Below, one piece after another: positions 46,501 through 48,702 of a DNA stretch of 64,000 nt; the stretch's first letter is position 1, and each line of letters begins with the position of its first letter. The stretch covers positions 489,720-553,719 of the forward strand of contig CAJNDS010001258.1 of assembly GCA_905221605.1 (NCBI GenBank), written 5' to 3'. Below the pieces are notes generated by a model. That model saw nothing but the letters and a program-made list of their open reading frames with translations, searched no databases and was not told where the DNA came from. A program made the translations under genes and the position numbers. This DNA comes from Symbiodinium natans. Taxonomy: Eukaryota; Sar; Dinophyceae; Suessiales; Symbiodiniaceae.

Positions 46501-48252
46501 CCCTAAACAGTCCGAAGCCACTGAAGCCCTATGGCCCGTCCGCAAGCCTGGATCCTTGCATCCCTACATGCCTAACCCGTCAACCCTAAGCCACTGAACC
46601 CCTATGTCATTCCCCAAGCCTCCTGCACCCTGAACATGGGAATCCCCAGGTTAAATCTAACCCCCAAAACACCCAAAGGCCTAAACCTCAAAACGCACGT
46701 GAACCCCTACACCTTTAGACCCTGTGACCCCTCAACGCTGAACCATATAAACCCTGAACCCGTAAAATCTCAACCCCAAACCTCATAAGCCGTAAGCCCT
46801 TCAAGCCCGAAGCCCTAATTCCCTCAATCCCTAAACCCTAAACCCTAAACACGGACTTGGACTTGGAACCTCGCAGGCGGTGGACACTTGGGATGGGAGC
46901 CTTGGTGGCAATGTAGGGTTTAGGGTTTAGGGTCTAGGGTCTAGGGTTTAGGGTTTAGGGTTTAGGGTTTAAGGTTTAGGGTTTAGGGTCTAGGGTTTAG
47001 GGTTTAGGGTTTAAGGTTTAGGGTTAAGGTTTAGGGTTTAGGGTTTAGGGTTTTTTGGGTTATTGGGTTTAGGACTTGGCAGTCCTGAGCCCTCAATGCC
47101 CAAATCCTCAAGGGTCTCCACCTTAATTTTTGGTGGGTGAGGTGCCCTTACATCCCATGAAACGAAAAGGCTTCAGGGTTTGGATGTTATAAGGCTTTCG
47201 GGTTAAGGTTTAGGGTTTTGGGTTAAGGTTTAGGGGGCCAGGTGGTAGTCTCATGATTTGCACAGGAGCATGGCGAAGCCGTGACATGTCTTGAGCAAGC
47301 ATTTGCGAGATTGGTCCTCATTACTCATAGTCAGGAGCCCGACTTATGAGTGTTTTGGGTTAAGGTTTAGGGTTTTGGGTTTAGGGATTATAAGGGTTTA
47401 GGTACCCTTGTATTCTCAGGTCACTCGGGGTCCGGGGGGTGCAGTGGTGTCAAGGGTTTGCCTAGGGTCTTCCTATATCCTATATCCTATAACGCCCTAA
47501 GCCCTAAACCCTGTCGGTTGAAATACCCTGAACCCTCAACCCTATAAACCCTAAACCCTGAACCCTGAACCCTGAACCCTAAACCCTAAACCCTAAACCC
47601 TAAGGTATCGCCTTAAGAGGCCGGCTGGGGAGCCTTTGGCCCGCAGATCTTCGGCGCCACGTGGGCGGACAGTGTCGCAGCCCGCCGCGCGGCGCAGGGC
47701 TGTTATTTAGGATTTAGGGTTCAGGGTTTAGGGTTTCGGTATTTTTCAGGATGTTTACAGCGTTCTTGTGAGGTTTGTTGATGGGTTTGTCAGGGTTTTC
47801 GGTCTTTTTTTCAGGGTGTTTCAGTGGCTGTGTTAGGGTTTAGGAGTTCCAGGTTCGCGCTGGGGTTTGTCGTGCTGCTCCACTTTATGTTGGGGTAGGC
47901 GATGCGGGGCTCGGTCTTGAATTTGTAGTTTAGGGTTTTGGGTGTAGGGTGTAGGGTTTCGGTTTTCGGAATCAGGATTTAGGCTTCACGCTTAGTCTTC
48001 AATATATTAAAGGGGCTTCGTGGTGTGGTTACAGCGCGTGTTCGGATTTGCTGTTTCGGGTTTGGGTGAAGGTAAGGCCTACATTGTAAATGTCCAAACT
48101 TCCGAGTCCTTCTGACAAAACCTCAAACCCCTAAACAACCCCAAGCCCTCAAGCAACCCAATCCCGAAACCCTGAACTTAGGTTCAACTGTATGAGGCTT
48201 CCTGGGCCGCCACGCCGGGCTCAGCATCCCACCTCCACGCTCGCGGCTGTGA
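13298..48252 (+). CDS. Spliced alpha/beta-hydrolase gene, YheT/ABHD1-3/EMB8 type (AB hydrolase 4 family), 17 or more exons
   Basis: I joined 17 coding islands by hand; the exons are listed separately and total 960 bases including the stop (about 319 residues, against roughly 340-400 for the family). In order the product shows the first strand DGGTVSLDW, PVALVLLIH where the family has its HG strand, YIRYTMDRLHQ, GFQPVAMNYRG, a CADTWRDL helix, the nucleophile elbow GFSMGG (Ser), LAKFLGE, AGVIVSSPLAY, a GYHTVSDYF segment, PVLILGAKDDP (Asp), NPRLVLAETEGGGHLGW (His) and TWADSV. Known members are membrane-associated lipid esterases or acyltransferases; the substrate here is unknown. The frame holds over the joins. 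Nine or so donors are GC, the rest mostly GT, and most acceptors are AG|G. Introns are 145 to 13419 bases and hold telomere-type arrays, satellites and pieces of other genes. Open points: the donor after exon 2, the edges of exon 9, a possible extra exon at 26326-26478, and the true N-terminus. Confidence 0.85.
13726..13823. repeat. CCCTAAA array
   Basis: About 13 units in the intron between hydrolase exons 1 and 2. Confidence 0.95.
13824..13885 (+). CDS. Candidate exon: SIQSASAPNAIAMVALPGVG
   Basis: It begins at the end of a CCCTAAACAG array edge. It lies inside the intron between hydrolase exons 1 and 2, which join in phase without it. Possibly another gene or an alternative exon. Confidence 0.3.
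14231..14336. mobile_element. Family A palindromic element
   Basis: TTGGAATGTTCCCCCTTATA to AAAGGGGGAACATCCC. It lies in the hydrolase intron between exons 1 and 2; its right end fuses with CCCTAAA repeats. Confidence 0.8.
14383..14439 (+). CDS. Hydrolase exon 2: GRPVALVLLIHPT
   Basis: The acceptor is GCCTAG|G in phase 2. The product is the hydrophobic strand that normally ends in HG; here it reads IHP. The only GT donor, TAG|GTAGGG at 14441, would leave an in-frame TAG. Ending one base earlier (14439) gives a GG donor and a good frame into exon 3. A small exon may be missing, since the loop after the His is shorter than usual. Confidence 0.65.
14881..15265 (+). CDS. Unknown two-exon gene inside a hydrolase intron (14881-15060 joined to 15119-15265)
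   Basis: The first open segment ends at CAGCAG|GTGAGG and the second begins after a C/T-rich tract with ATATCCAG|GCC. Phase 2 joins them in one frame (HHLRHFS-R-PGDHVSFSESEL), which then runs to TAG at 15263-15265. The product is about 108 residues, basic, with several Cys in the first half. No domain recognised. The start is uncertain, as the frame opens without ATG. It is on the same strand as the hydrolase gene. Confidence 0.55.
15338..15748 (+). CDS. Ser/Glu-rich coding region of an unknown gene
   Basis: An acceptor-like ATATGTGCAG ends at 15344. The frame gives a Ser/Ala/Pro-rich, then acidic product (VEKVSLASTAEELSPGSK, EEDGEDLLEVVAV, SSGEEVSPEKEGE). GCAAG|GTACGA at 15475 and AATACAG near 15518 could remove a 42-base intron without changing frame. 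Coding composition fades after about 15680 at a G-run. It probably belongs with the exons at 14881-15265, but the joining donor is unclear. Confidence 0.5.
   Translation: MCRRLSTTSASSAASPAAADSKPSPEPMVEKVSLASTAEELSPGSKVRHAYGLAASRTIQKEEDGEDLLEVVAVQSSQSLHSIASSGEEVSPEKEGEMEDVPPAADFHVPKDGRGGGAPLYRGTPIEPQTAPIETP
16058..16153. repeat. TTTAGGG array
   Basis: Thirteen near-perfect units, in the hydrolase intron between exons 2 and 3. Confidence 0.95.
16238..16782. repeat. CCCCTAAA octamer array grading into CCCTAAA
   Basis: About 40 units of the 8-mer CCCCTAAA, then mixed CCCCAAA forms, then eight CCCTAAA heptamers. Opposite in strand to the array 90 bases before it. Confidence 0.95.
16800..16842 (+). 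CDS. Hydrolase exon 3: GIYIRYTMDRLHQ
   Basis: It encodes the helix after the HG strand (family pattern S-P-Y-x-x-x-L). The acceptor is either AAAG at 16799 or CCAG at 16804. The GC donor GCCAGA at 16843 lies in phase 0. The neighbouring sequence is TTTAGGG and CCCTAAA arrays. Confidence 0.75.
16865..17010. repeat. TTTAGGG/TTTGGGG array
   Basis: About 20 units; starts 22 bases after hydrolase exon 3. Confidence 0.95.
17712..17956. repeat. CCCTAAA array with CCCTGAA and CCCTGGA blocks
   Basis: About 34 units with variants in short runs. Ends 30 bases before hydrolase exon 4. Confidence 0.95.
17987..18027 (+). CDS. Hydrolase exon 4: AGFQPVAMNYRGVE
   Basis: The acceptor is GCCGTAG|GCC. The product is the strand carrying the N-x-RG motif of the family. 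The GC donor GCATCT at 18028 leaves in phase 2, and the first base of exon 5 completes a Glu codon. Confidence 0.8.
18054..18178. repeat. TTTAGGG array
   Basis: Seventeen near-perfect units, 26 bases after hydrolase exon 4. Confidence 0.97.
18278..18536. repeat. 22-bp minisatellite (TCTGAAAATAAAGCGGCCAA)
   Basis: About eleven units in two runs (18278-18425, 18458-18536). Unlike all other repeats here. The minus-strand ORF of FSEIGRFIF text is a by-product. Confidence 0.93.
18975..19225. repeat. Degenerate ~60-80 bp tandem repeat with GAACCACGGGG core
   Basis: Four diverged units at about 18979, 19060, 19123 and 19198, each with GAACCAC/GCGGGG and then a CCCTAAA-like tail. Confidence 0.6.
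19320..19473. repeat. CCCTAAA array abutting hydrolase exon 5
   Basis: About 22 units. Its edge (CCCTAGCAAG) provides the acceptor region of the exon. Confidence 0.95.
19478..19547 (+). CDS. Hydrolase exon 5: RLGCADTWRDLPKVLDVIQ
   Basis: The exon begins four bases after the end of a long CCCTAAA array (acceptor GCAAG|G). It matches the family helix with T-x-DL and hydrophobic spacing before the nucleophile elbow. The donor is GCCAGG in phase 0. Confidence 0.85.
19693..19738 (+). CDS. Hydrolase exon 6: nucleophile elbow IFAIGFSMG
   Basis: The acceptor is CATCCAG|G. The exon carries G-x-S-x-G (GFSMG) with the predicted catalytic serine. The GC donor GCCCGG at 19739 leaves in phase 1; the next exon restores Gly, giving GFSMGGTILAKFLGE as expected for YheT-like enzymes. 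Confidence 0.9.
20073..20164. repeat. CCCTAAA array
   Basis: Thirteen near-perfect units in the hydrolase intron between exons 6 and 7. Confidence 0.95.
20572..20742 (+). CDS. Coding fragment: KLHAMQEIAYHARQ, YHTYIDEDFMGRL
   Basis: A frame of 56 codons to TGA with strong protein character and the segment NPRSYHTYIDEDFMG. I associate the N-P-R, D-E-D-F pattern with a repeated dinoflagellate protein family but cannot name it. It lies between hydrolase exons 6 and 7, is unspliced as read, and may be a pseudogene fragment. Confidence 0.45.
   Translation, partial: KLHAMQEIAYHARQTRLNPRSYHTYIDEDFMGRLKGRQSQLPQQHSARVCPAALRR
21150..21292. repeat. CCCTAAA array
   Basis: About 19 units, ending 28 bases before hydrolase exon 7. 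Confidence 0.95.
21321..21380 (+). CDS. Hydrolase exon 7: GGTILAKFLGEFEQSSRIAA
   Basis: The acceptor is GTGAG|GC. It continues the helix behind the nucleophile (G-G-x-x-L-x-K-x-LGE). The GC donor GCGCCA leaves in phase 1. The open frame runs on to a TAA at 21422-21424 if it is not spliced. Confidence 0.85.
21425..21590. repeat. CCCTCAA then CCCTAAA array
   Basis: CCTCAAG/CCTCAAC variants lead into about 14 CCCTAAA units. Confidence 0.9.
21761..21993. mobile_element. 233-bp element with perfect 19-bp inverted ends
   Basis: ATACCATTTCCATTTTCTA at the left and its exact complement at the right. The inside is AC-rich with a repeated CCCCCATAGA word and no ORF. No target duplication seen. Confidence 0.8.
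22139..22289. mobile_element. Family B palindromic element, best-preserved copy
   Basis: Arms of about 55 bases pair almost perfectly (CTTGGAGGTTCATGGTACTT to AAGTACCATGAACCTCCAAG). TA stands on both sides, as in a TA target duplication. It directly precedes the RCC1 fragment. Confidence 0.9.
22356..23486 (+). pseudogene. RCC1-repeat (HERC/UVR8-like) gene, interrupted
   Basis: From about 22580 the frame holds 39-residue RCC1-type repeats (VPADLGPVLAVSAG, HTCAVRSDGQLVCFG, NDYGQCD), with unit joins at 22698, 22815, 22935, 23052 and 23169. RCC1 repeats form seven-bladed propellers; here about six are left. A 162-base fold-back insertion (23197-23358) with an 11-base target duplication cuts the sixth unit. 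The RCC1 frame resumes at 23370 and stops at TAG 23484-23486, after a roughly 10-base deletion. A further piece is cut by a CCCTAAA array at 23515, and CFGDNFYG reappears at 23596. The region upstream of 22580 is open but shows no repeats. Unless spliced in an unseen way, it is a dead copy in a hydrolase intron. Confidence 0.85.
23197..23358. mobile_element. Fold-back (MITE-like) insertion in the RCC1 gene
   Basis: It is flanked by direct copies of GGGAGCAGTTT (23186-23196 and 23359-23369). Inside, imperfect inverted arms of about 65 bases (23214-23279 and 23281-23352) begin and end CCGAGCGCT/AGCGCTCGG. The other RCC1 units read GGGACCAGTTT at this place; both flanks share the changed base, which supports a true target-site duplication. 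It encodes nothing. Confidence 0.85.
23515..23595. repeat. CCCTAAA array inserted in the RCC1 sequence
   Basis: About eleven telomere-type units, some variant, lie between HTCA (left, 23510) and CFGDNFYG (right, 23596). The coding bases that should join these are missing, so the array replaced about two dozen bases. Confidence 0.8.
23662..24515 (-). pseudogene. DDE integrase of a transposable element, frameshifted
   Basis: The longest intact piece (24362-23982) shows YQMDLF, IDVFDKFMYVVPIKSK, NYADDEGAL and NFSERAIRTFKEML, a D-D-E rve-type integrase core. Homology goes on in other frames. Upstream, to about 24507, is a short N-terminal part broken at an A-run. Downstream are YILEILLTYNN and LTPEDARKPN, then a small basic domain (VGDEAKIFRK) and LRLELLKA before TGA at 23662-23664. 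At least three frame breaks show it is dead. Both ends stop at telomere-type repeats. No reverse transcriptase, polymerase or terminal repeat is visible, so the element class is open (Polinton-like or Ty3-like integrase). Confidence 0.85.
24818..24897 (+). CDS. Hydrolase exon 8: GVIVSSPLAYPGHQLELEQ
   Basis: This is the best-defined exon, with acceptor CATTGCAG|GTG and donor CT|GTAAGC. Entered in phase 1 it gives the strand after the elbow helix (A-x-V-x-V-S-x-P). It sits 3.4 kb from exon 7, beyond the RCC1 and integrase fragments. Confidence 0.85.
24930..25190. repeat. TTTAAGGGG array
   Basis: About 26 units of a 9-mer, with insertions of one G or A. It follows four TTTAGGG units 30 bases after hydrolase exon 8. 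Confidence 0.95.
25630..25745. repeat. ~33-bp composite repeat (GTAGCCCTAAACCC + CATGGTCTG)
   Basis: Four units in which two CCCTAAA words are joined to a fixed CATGGTCTGGTAG block. Confidence 0.85.
26142..26216 (+). CDS. Hydrolase exon 9 (edges uncertain): FLIYSRARATETSLRMWLKPG
   Basis: An open, coding-like segment sits where the family has its variable cap helices. The acceptor is TACAAG at 26141 or GAAG at 26144. The donor GCCAGA at 26217 is the same hexamer as after exon 3. No invariant residue fixes it. Confidence 0.55.
26326..26478 (+). CDS. Candidate extra exon: LESVYEETSQDAARR, CCCC, PSDYKSADLLG
   Basis: The acceptor AAACAG is made by the edge of a CCCTAAA array. The frame is open to TAG at 26488-26490, and a GT donor (GTGGGT) at 26479 keeps phase 0 with both neighbours. 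Composition is strongly coding. It may be an insertion in the cap region, an alternative exon, or part of another gene. Confidence 0.45.
26727..26761 (+). CDS. Hydrolase exon 10: RLPVHVMQQFV
   Basis: This 35-base exon has a clear acceptor (CTGTTGCAG) and donor (GTCAG|GTAGGC). Phase 2 joins to exon 11 as QQFVREVAQAAF, matching the cap helix before the R-x-x-D region. Confidence 0.75.
27320..27361 (+). CDS. Hydrolase exon 11: EVAQAAFIRGIDG
   Basis: The acceptor is CTTGAG|G; the donor GTTTTG at 27362 leaves in phase 2. The IRGID segment sits where the family has its I-R-x-F-D motif. Confidence 0.75.
28098..28198. mobile_element. Family A palindromic element
   Basis: TTGGGATGTTCCCACTTAT to ATAAGGGGAAGCATCCCAA; inner AGCAGTCC facing GGACTGTTAG. 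Confidence 0.85.
28347..28493. mobile_element. Family C palindromic element
   Basis: GGGTAGTTTCATGGTCCCTG to CAGGGCCCATGAAACTACCC, about 147 bases, 26 kb from the other copy. Confidence 0.82.
28495..28675. repeat. CCCTAAG/CCCTAAA repeats with a ~100-bp duplication
   Basis: The block CCCTAGGAACGACCC plus following CCCCAAA units occurs twice (28525 and 28608). Confidence 0.8.
28692..28767 (+). CDS. Candidate exon: KRDQIASLWPKCDMGEAQ
   Basis: Strongly coding-like. It ends in GGCGCAG exactly where a TTTAGGG array starts. It lies in the intron between hydrolase exons 11 and 12, which join without it. Function unknown. Confidence 0.45.
28768..28850. repeat. TTTAGGG array
   Basis: About 12 units, starting exactly at the end of the candidate exon at 28692. 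Confidence 0.95.
29227..29348. mobile_element. Family B palindromic element
   Basis: CTTGGACATTCATGGGTACTT to AAGTACCCATGAACCTCCAAG, again flanked by TA on both sides; the left TA is part of a CCCTA repeat. Confidence 0.88.
29627..29850. repeat. Back-to-back CCCTAAA / TTTAGGG array
   Basis: About 17 CCCTAAA units meet TTTAGGG units at 29746 (CCCTAAAGGTTTAGGG). The G-rich strands point away from the junction, the reverse of a telomere fusion. Confidence 0.95.
29878..29930 (+). CDS. Candidate terminal exon: VMKSTSLLNVVGYMLDARP
   Basis: Acceptor GGTCCAG|GTG, then an open frame to TAG. It is preceded by a TTTAGGG-type array and followed by CCCTAAA. Function unknown. Confidence 0.45.
30332..30610 (+). 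CDS. OTU-type cysteine protease fragment (N-terminal part of the domain)
   Basis: The frame contains QAVPRDGDCLFSSLSKKLY. DGDCLF with its Asp and Cys is the catalytic-loop signature of OTU deubiquitinases. Before it come a Ser/Glu stretch (SDNSSSSEEEQR) and a helical segment (QERISAQLDLQRQ), usual for OTU proteins. The rest of the domain, including the His, is absent, so this is one exon or a fragment. An acceptor-like GCAACAG ends at 30330 and an ATG is at 30352. It lies in a hydrolase intron on the same strand. Confidence 0.7.
   Translation: MGKSPDLMRSGKNLPPCAGSSLPASPTRSCRRSDNSSSSEEEQRLTPHQERISAQLDLQRQAVPRDGDCLFSSLSKKLYKPSCHDGLSLGGV
30794..30842 (+). CDS. Candidate exon with consensus splice sites
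   Basis: Acceptor TTCTTTGTAG|G and donor GCCAG|GTAAGT flank 49 bases that read YLKIATGFQNSLSLA in one frame. It could follow the OTU exon 180 bases upstream. The family link is not shown. Confidence 0.4.
30867..30975. mobile_element. Family D palindromic element (GGTTTCCGAAAATAGGGGTACC type)
   Basis: GGTTTCCGAAATTGGGGGTACC at the left faces CCTCTATTTTTCGTAAGCC at the right. Confidence 0.65.
31030..31140. repeat. CCCTAAA array
   Basis: About 15 perfect units. A second run of about ten lies at 31290-31365. Confidence 0.95.
31147..31220 (+). CDS. Candidate exon: QALVQTVRAAGGQFWVVW
   Basis: CCCCAG acceptor right after a CCCTAAA array, with a coding-like start, then a GGGTGG repeat. Weak. Confidence 0.25.
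31724..32022. repeat. CCCTAAAA octamer array
   Basis: About 36 units of the 8-mer. Ends about 25 bases before hydrolase exon 12. Confidence 0.95.
32048..32110 (+). CDS. Hydrolase exon 12: AAQEHQGYHTVSDYF
   Basis: The acceptor is CGCCTACAG. It matches the family stretch G-Y/F-x-x-x-x-D/E-Y-Y before the Asp-bearing strand. The GC donor GCCCTG is in phase 2. Unspliced, the frame ends at TAG 32118-32120. It follows a 300-base CCCTAAAA array. Confidence 0.8.
32543..32609 (+). CDS. Hydrolase exon 13: PVLGRIACPVLILGAKD
   Basis: The canonical late strand I-x-x-P-x-L-x-x-x-A-K-D. A C/T-rich tract and CACTCAG precede it (32537 is an alternative acceptor edge). The donor GCCACC follows GAT in phase 0, and the next exon supplies DP to complete KDDP with the predicted catalytic Asp. 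Confidence 0.9.
32643..32800. repeat. CCCTAAA array
   Basis: About 20 units with a break near 32735; starts 33 bases after hydrolase exon 13. Confidence 0.92.
33034..33135 (+). CDS. Candidate exon: ASAGKVPQVPTPTIAAPSEA
   Basis: ATG-to-TAG frame of 33 codons with Pro/Ala/Ser composition as in linker regions. It lies between arrays in the large hydrolase intron. Function unknown. Confidence 0.4.
33238..33315 (+). CDS. Candidate exon: MACMVEHCLKMLGVVKFAST
   Basis: Open, helical, Cys- and Met-rich. It starts right after a TTTAGG array (GGCCGGCC) and ends at CCCTAAA. Function unknown. Confidence 0.4.
33550..34030. repeat. Microsatellites: (GT)n, (AT)n and poly-C
   Basis: GT runs at 33550 and 33889, AT runs at 33903 and 34010, and a C-run at 33930-33947. 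No gene seen in 33730-34070. Confidence 0.85.
34070..38080. repeat. AT-rich satellite of ~175-bp units, two halves in opposite orientation
   Basis: The marker TTCCGGAAAGAGGCAGGCCC occurs at 34261, 34436, 34611, 34795, 34969, 35144, 35316, 35501, 35685, 35860 and 36044 (steps 172-185). From about 36115 to 38080 it appears as its reverse complement about 12 times. Within each unit CCTTAAAAT (9 bases) is itself repeated, which explains the 175/184 length classes, and CTTTCAAAATTTTAAGG forms inner palindromes. The right half is more decayed. No coding. Confidence 0.97.
38080..39545. repeat. Tandem duplication, two ~734-bp units
   Basis: Unit 1 is 38080-38813 and unit 2 is 38814 to about 39545; both begin AAATGGGCCTGACCCTTTC, a relative of the satellite marker. 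They share an AT-rich left part, a CCCGCGAATTTTGGCGGGAG hairpin, a region of TTCCCTTGG-like words, and a GC-rich end. Matching minus-strand ORFs (105 and 89 codons, FEGDPRENQGKF) differ by frameshifts, so they are probably not genes. Confidence 0.93.
39475..39805. repeat. ~35-bp GC-rich tandem repeat (GTAGTCTCCAGGCCCCCGAG)
   Basis: About nine units of CTCTCTGACTGTAGTCTCCAGG type, an expansion of the GC-rich end of the 734-bp unit. Confidence 0.88.
39820..40037. other. AT-rich TTAAATAATT-type sequence
   Basis: Degenerate AATAATTTAAA words, no gene. It runs into the assembly gap. Similar words occur at 42300-42400. Confidence 0.6.
40038..40137. other. Assembly gap, exactly 100 N
   Basis: The round length suggests a scaffold gap of unknown true size between two different satellites. 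Confidence 0.98.
40138..40760. repeat. ~195-bp satellite, first block, with GA microsatellites
   Basis: About 3.5 units containing ATGAGCATCAGCTGGGTTGG, GGACGTCCCTTTTAATCGC, and AAAGGGACACCC facing GGGTGTCCCTTT (a hairpin). (GA)n of variable length separates units. Confidence 0.93.
40745..41020. repeat. ~270-bp block repeated at 44140-44410
   Basis: The two copies are nearly identical and lie in the same orientation 3.4 kb apart, each at the right end of a 195-bp satellite block. The blocks and what lies between were probably duplicated together. Confidence 0.9.
41020..43265. repeat. Polypyrimidine/polypurine region of ~300-bp duplicated units
   Basis: CT-rich text (CTCTCCCTTCTCTTC) alternates with GA-rich text. 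41526-41826 and 42680-42975 are near-identical. 42992-43110 and 43111-43232 are a tandem ~120-bp pair. Open frames are numerous but low-complexity. Confidence 0.85.
41975..42292. repeat. ~38-bp minisatellite (ACTTCATCACA + GGCCCACGGGGAGAGGGGA)
   Basis: About eight units, two with an extra GCTGG insert. All frames repeat (GEGTYFITN, GRGDILHH). Confidence 0.92.
43265..44160. repeat. ~195-bp satellite, second block
   Basis: About five units of the same satellite as at 40138; the unit marker lies at about 43357, 43551, 43749, 43950 and 44139. Confidence 0.93.
44443..44727 (+). CDS. Unknown small membrane protein, first copy of a tandem pair
   Basis: An open frame from GTG, so perhaps an exon. 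It carries one long hydrophobic segment (GAVVAFFCGLLLGGAVASAV) and then a Cys-rich stretch (VDCSGLCGC). A second open frame on the same strand (44676-44966) gives LSNRRLYALNDN and HEKKPLSVAVIFAD; the two overlap and would need splicing. The N-R-R-L-Y motif recalls ParB/sulfiredoxin-like folds, but that is a guess. The whole unit repeats about 585 bases downstream. Confidence 0.5.
   Translation: MPFSGIGLVNELLFVVRKVSVLRLFTDCCMMVTDYPRSFRGSFAMGAVVAFFCGLLLGGAVASAVMGVSVTEVDCSGLCGCMIPMLAVKACVSR
45000..45542 (+). pseudogene. Second, damaged copy of the 44.4-kb membrane-protein gene
   Basis: About 90% like 44412-44966 by eye. A 10-base duplication (GGACTTGGTC) shifts the frame early and a 12-base stretch is lost later. 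GGAVASAVMGASVAEVDCSG and LSNRRLYALNDN survive in separate frames. Probably a decaying tandem duplicate. Confidence 0.65.
46029..46101 (+). CDS. Hydrolase exon 14: DPLMSPVPRGTISQNPRLVL
   Basis: The acceptor is ACCAAG|G. It follows a 13.4-kb intron that includes all the satellites and the N gap. It ends LAETEG with GC donor GCAGTG in phase 1. NP-x-L-x-L-x-x-T-x-G is the family strand before the catalytic His. Confidence 0.85.
46877..46912 (+). CDS. Hydrolase exon 15: GGGHLGWEPWWQ, catalytic His
   Basis: The acceptor is CCTCGCAG|GC. Phase 1 restores Gly and gives EGGGHLGW, the His motif of the family. The donor GTAGGG coincides with the first bases of a TTTAGGG array. Confidence 0.88.
46918..47058. 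repeat. TTTAGGG array
   Basis: About 19 units with TCTAGGG variants, beginning at the donor of hydrolase exon 15. Confidence 0.95.
47633..47698 (+). CDS. Hydrolase exon 16: FGPQIFGATWADSVAARRAA
   Basis: The acceptor is GGGGAG|CC in phase 1 (a second, CCCGCAG, lies 14 bases on but breaks phase). TWAD-x-V is typical of the C-terminal helix after the His motif. The GC donor GCTGTT is in phase 1. Confidence 0.75.
48197..48252 (+). CDS. Hydrolase terminal exon 17: GFLGRHAGLSIPPPRSRL, stop TGA
   Basis: The acceptor is TATGAG|GC. Phase 1 continues RRAAQ into GFLGRH, then a short Pro/Arg tail and TGA at 48250-48252. A strong acceptor of the next gene lies about 450 bases on, in the same orientation. 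Confidence 0.7.
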
Positions 48253-48397
48253 GGCGGGGCCTTTGTTGGCGTTTGGGGTTGTAGGTTTTAGGGTGCAGGG
48301 CTGAGGGTTGTTTGTAGGTTCGGATTTGGCGACATGATTTTCTTACCTTCAGCTACGCCTGTGCGACTACGAAGCCGATGCCTGCGATGTAGGGATA

Positions 48398-48480
48398 AAA
48401 CCTAAACCCTAAACCCTAAACCCTAAACCCTAAACCTTAAACCCTAAACCCTAAACCCTAAACCCTAAACCCTAAACCCT
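48398..48480. repeat. CCCTAAA array
   Basis: Twelve units between the hydrolase stop and the next gene. Confidence 0.95.
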
Positions 48481-48702
48481 AGTTGCACTTGCCACAACTT
48501 CATACGACAAAGCAAAAAAGAACCCCTGCTTCGCTCAGGAAGTTGAGGACTTCTGCCTGCCTGTAGACTTGTGTTGGCCTTGACACATGCTGCTTAGCAG
48601 CGTAGACCTGTTCTGGCAGCGAACCTCACCGCCGTGGGATGTTGGCACAAGTGCCCCCCCCCCCCCTGCCGTCTCCAAGAACCTGGCCTCCCTTCCCAGC
48701 TG

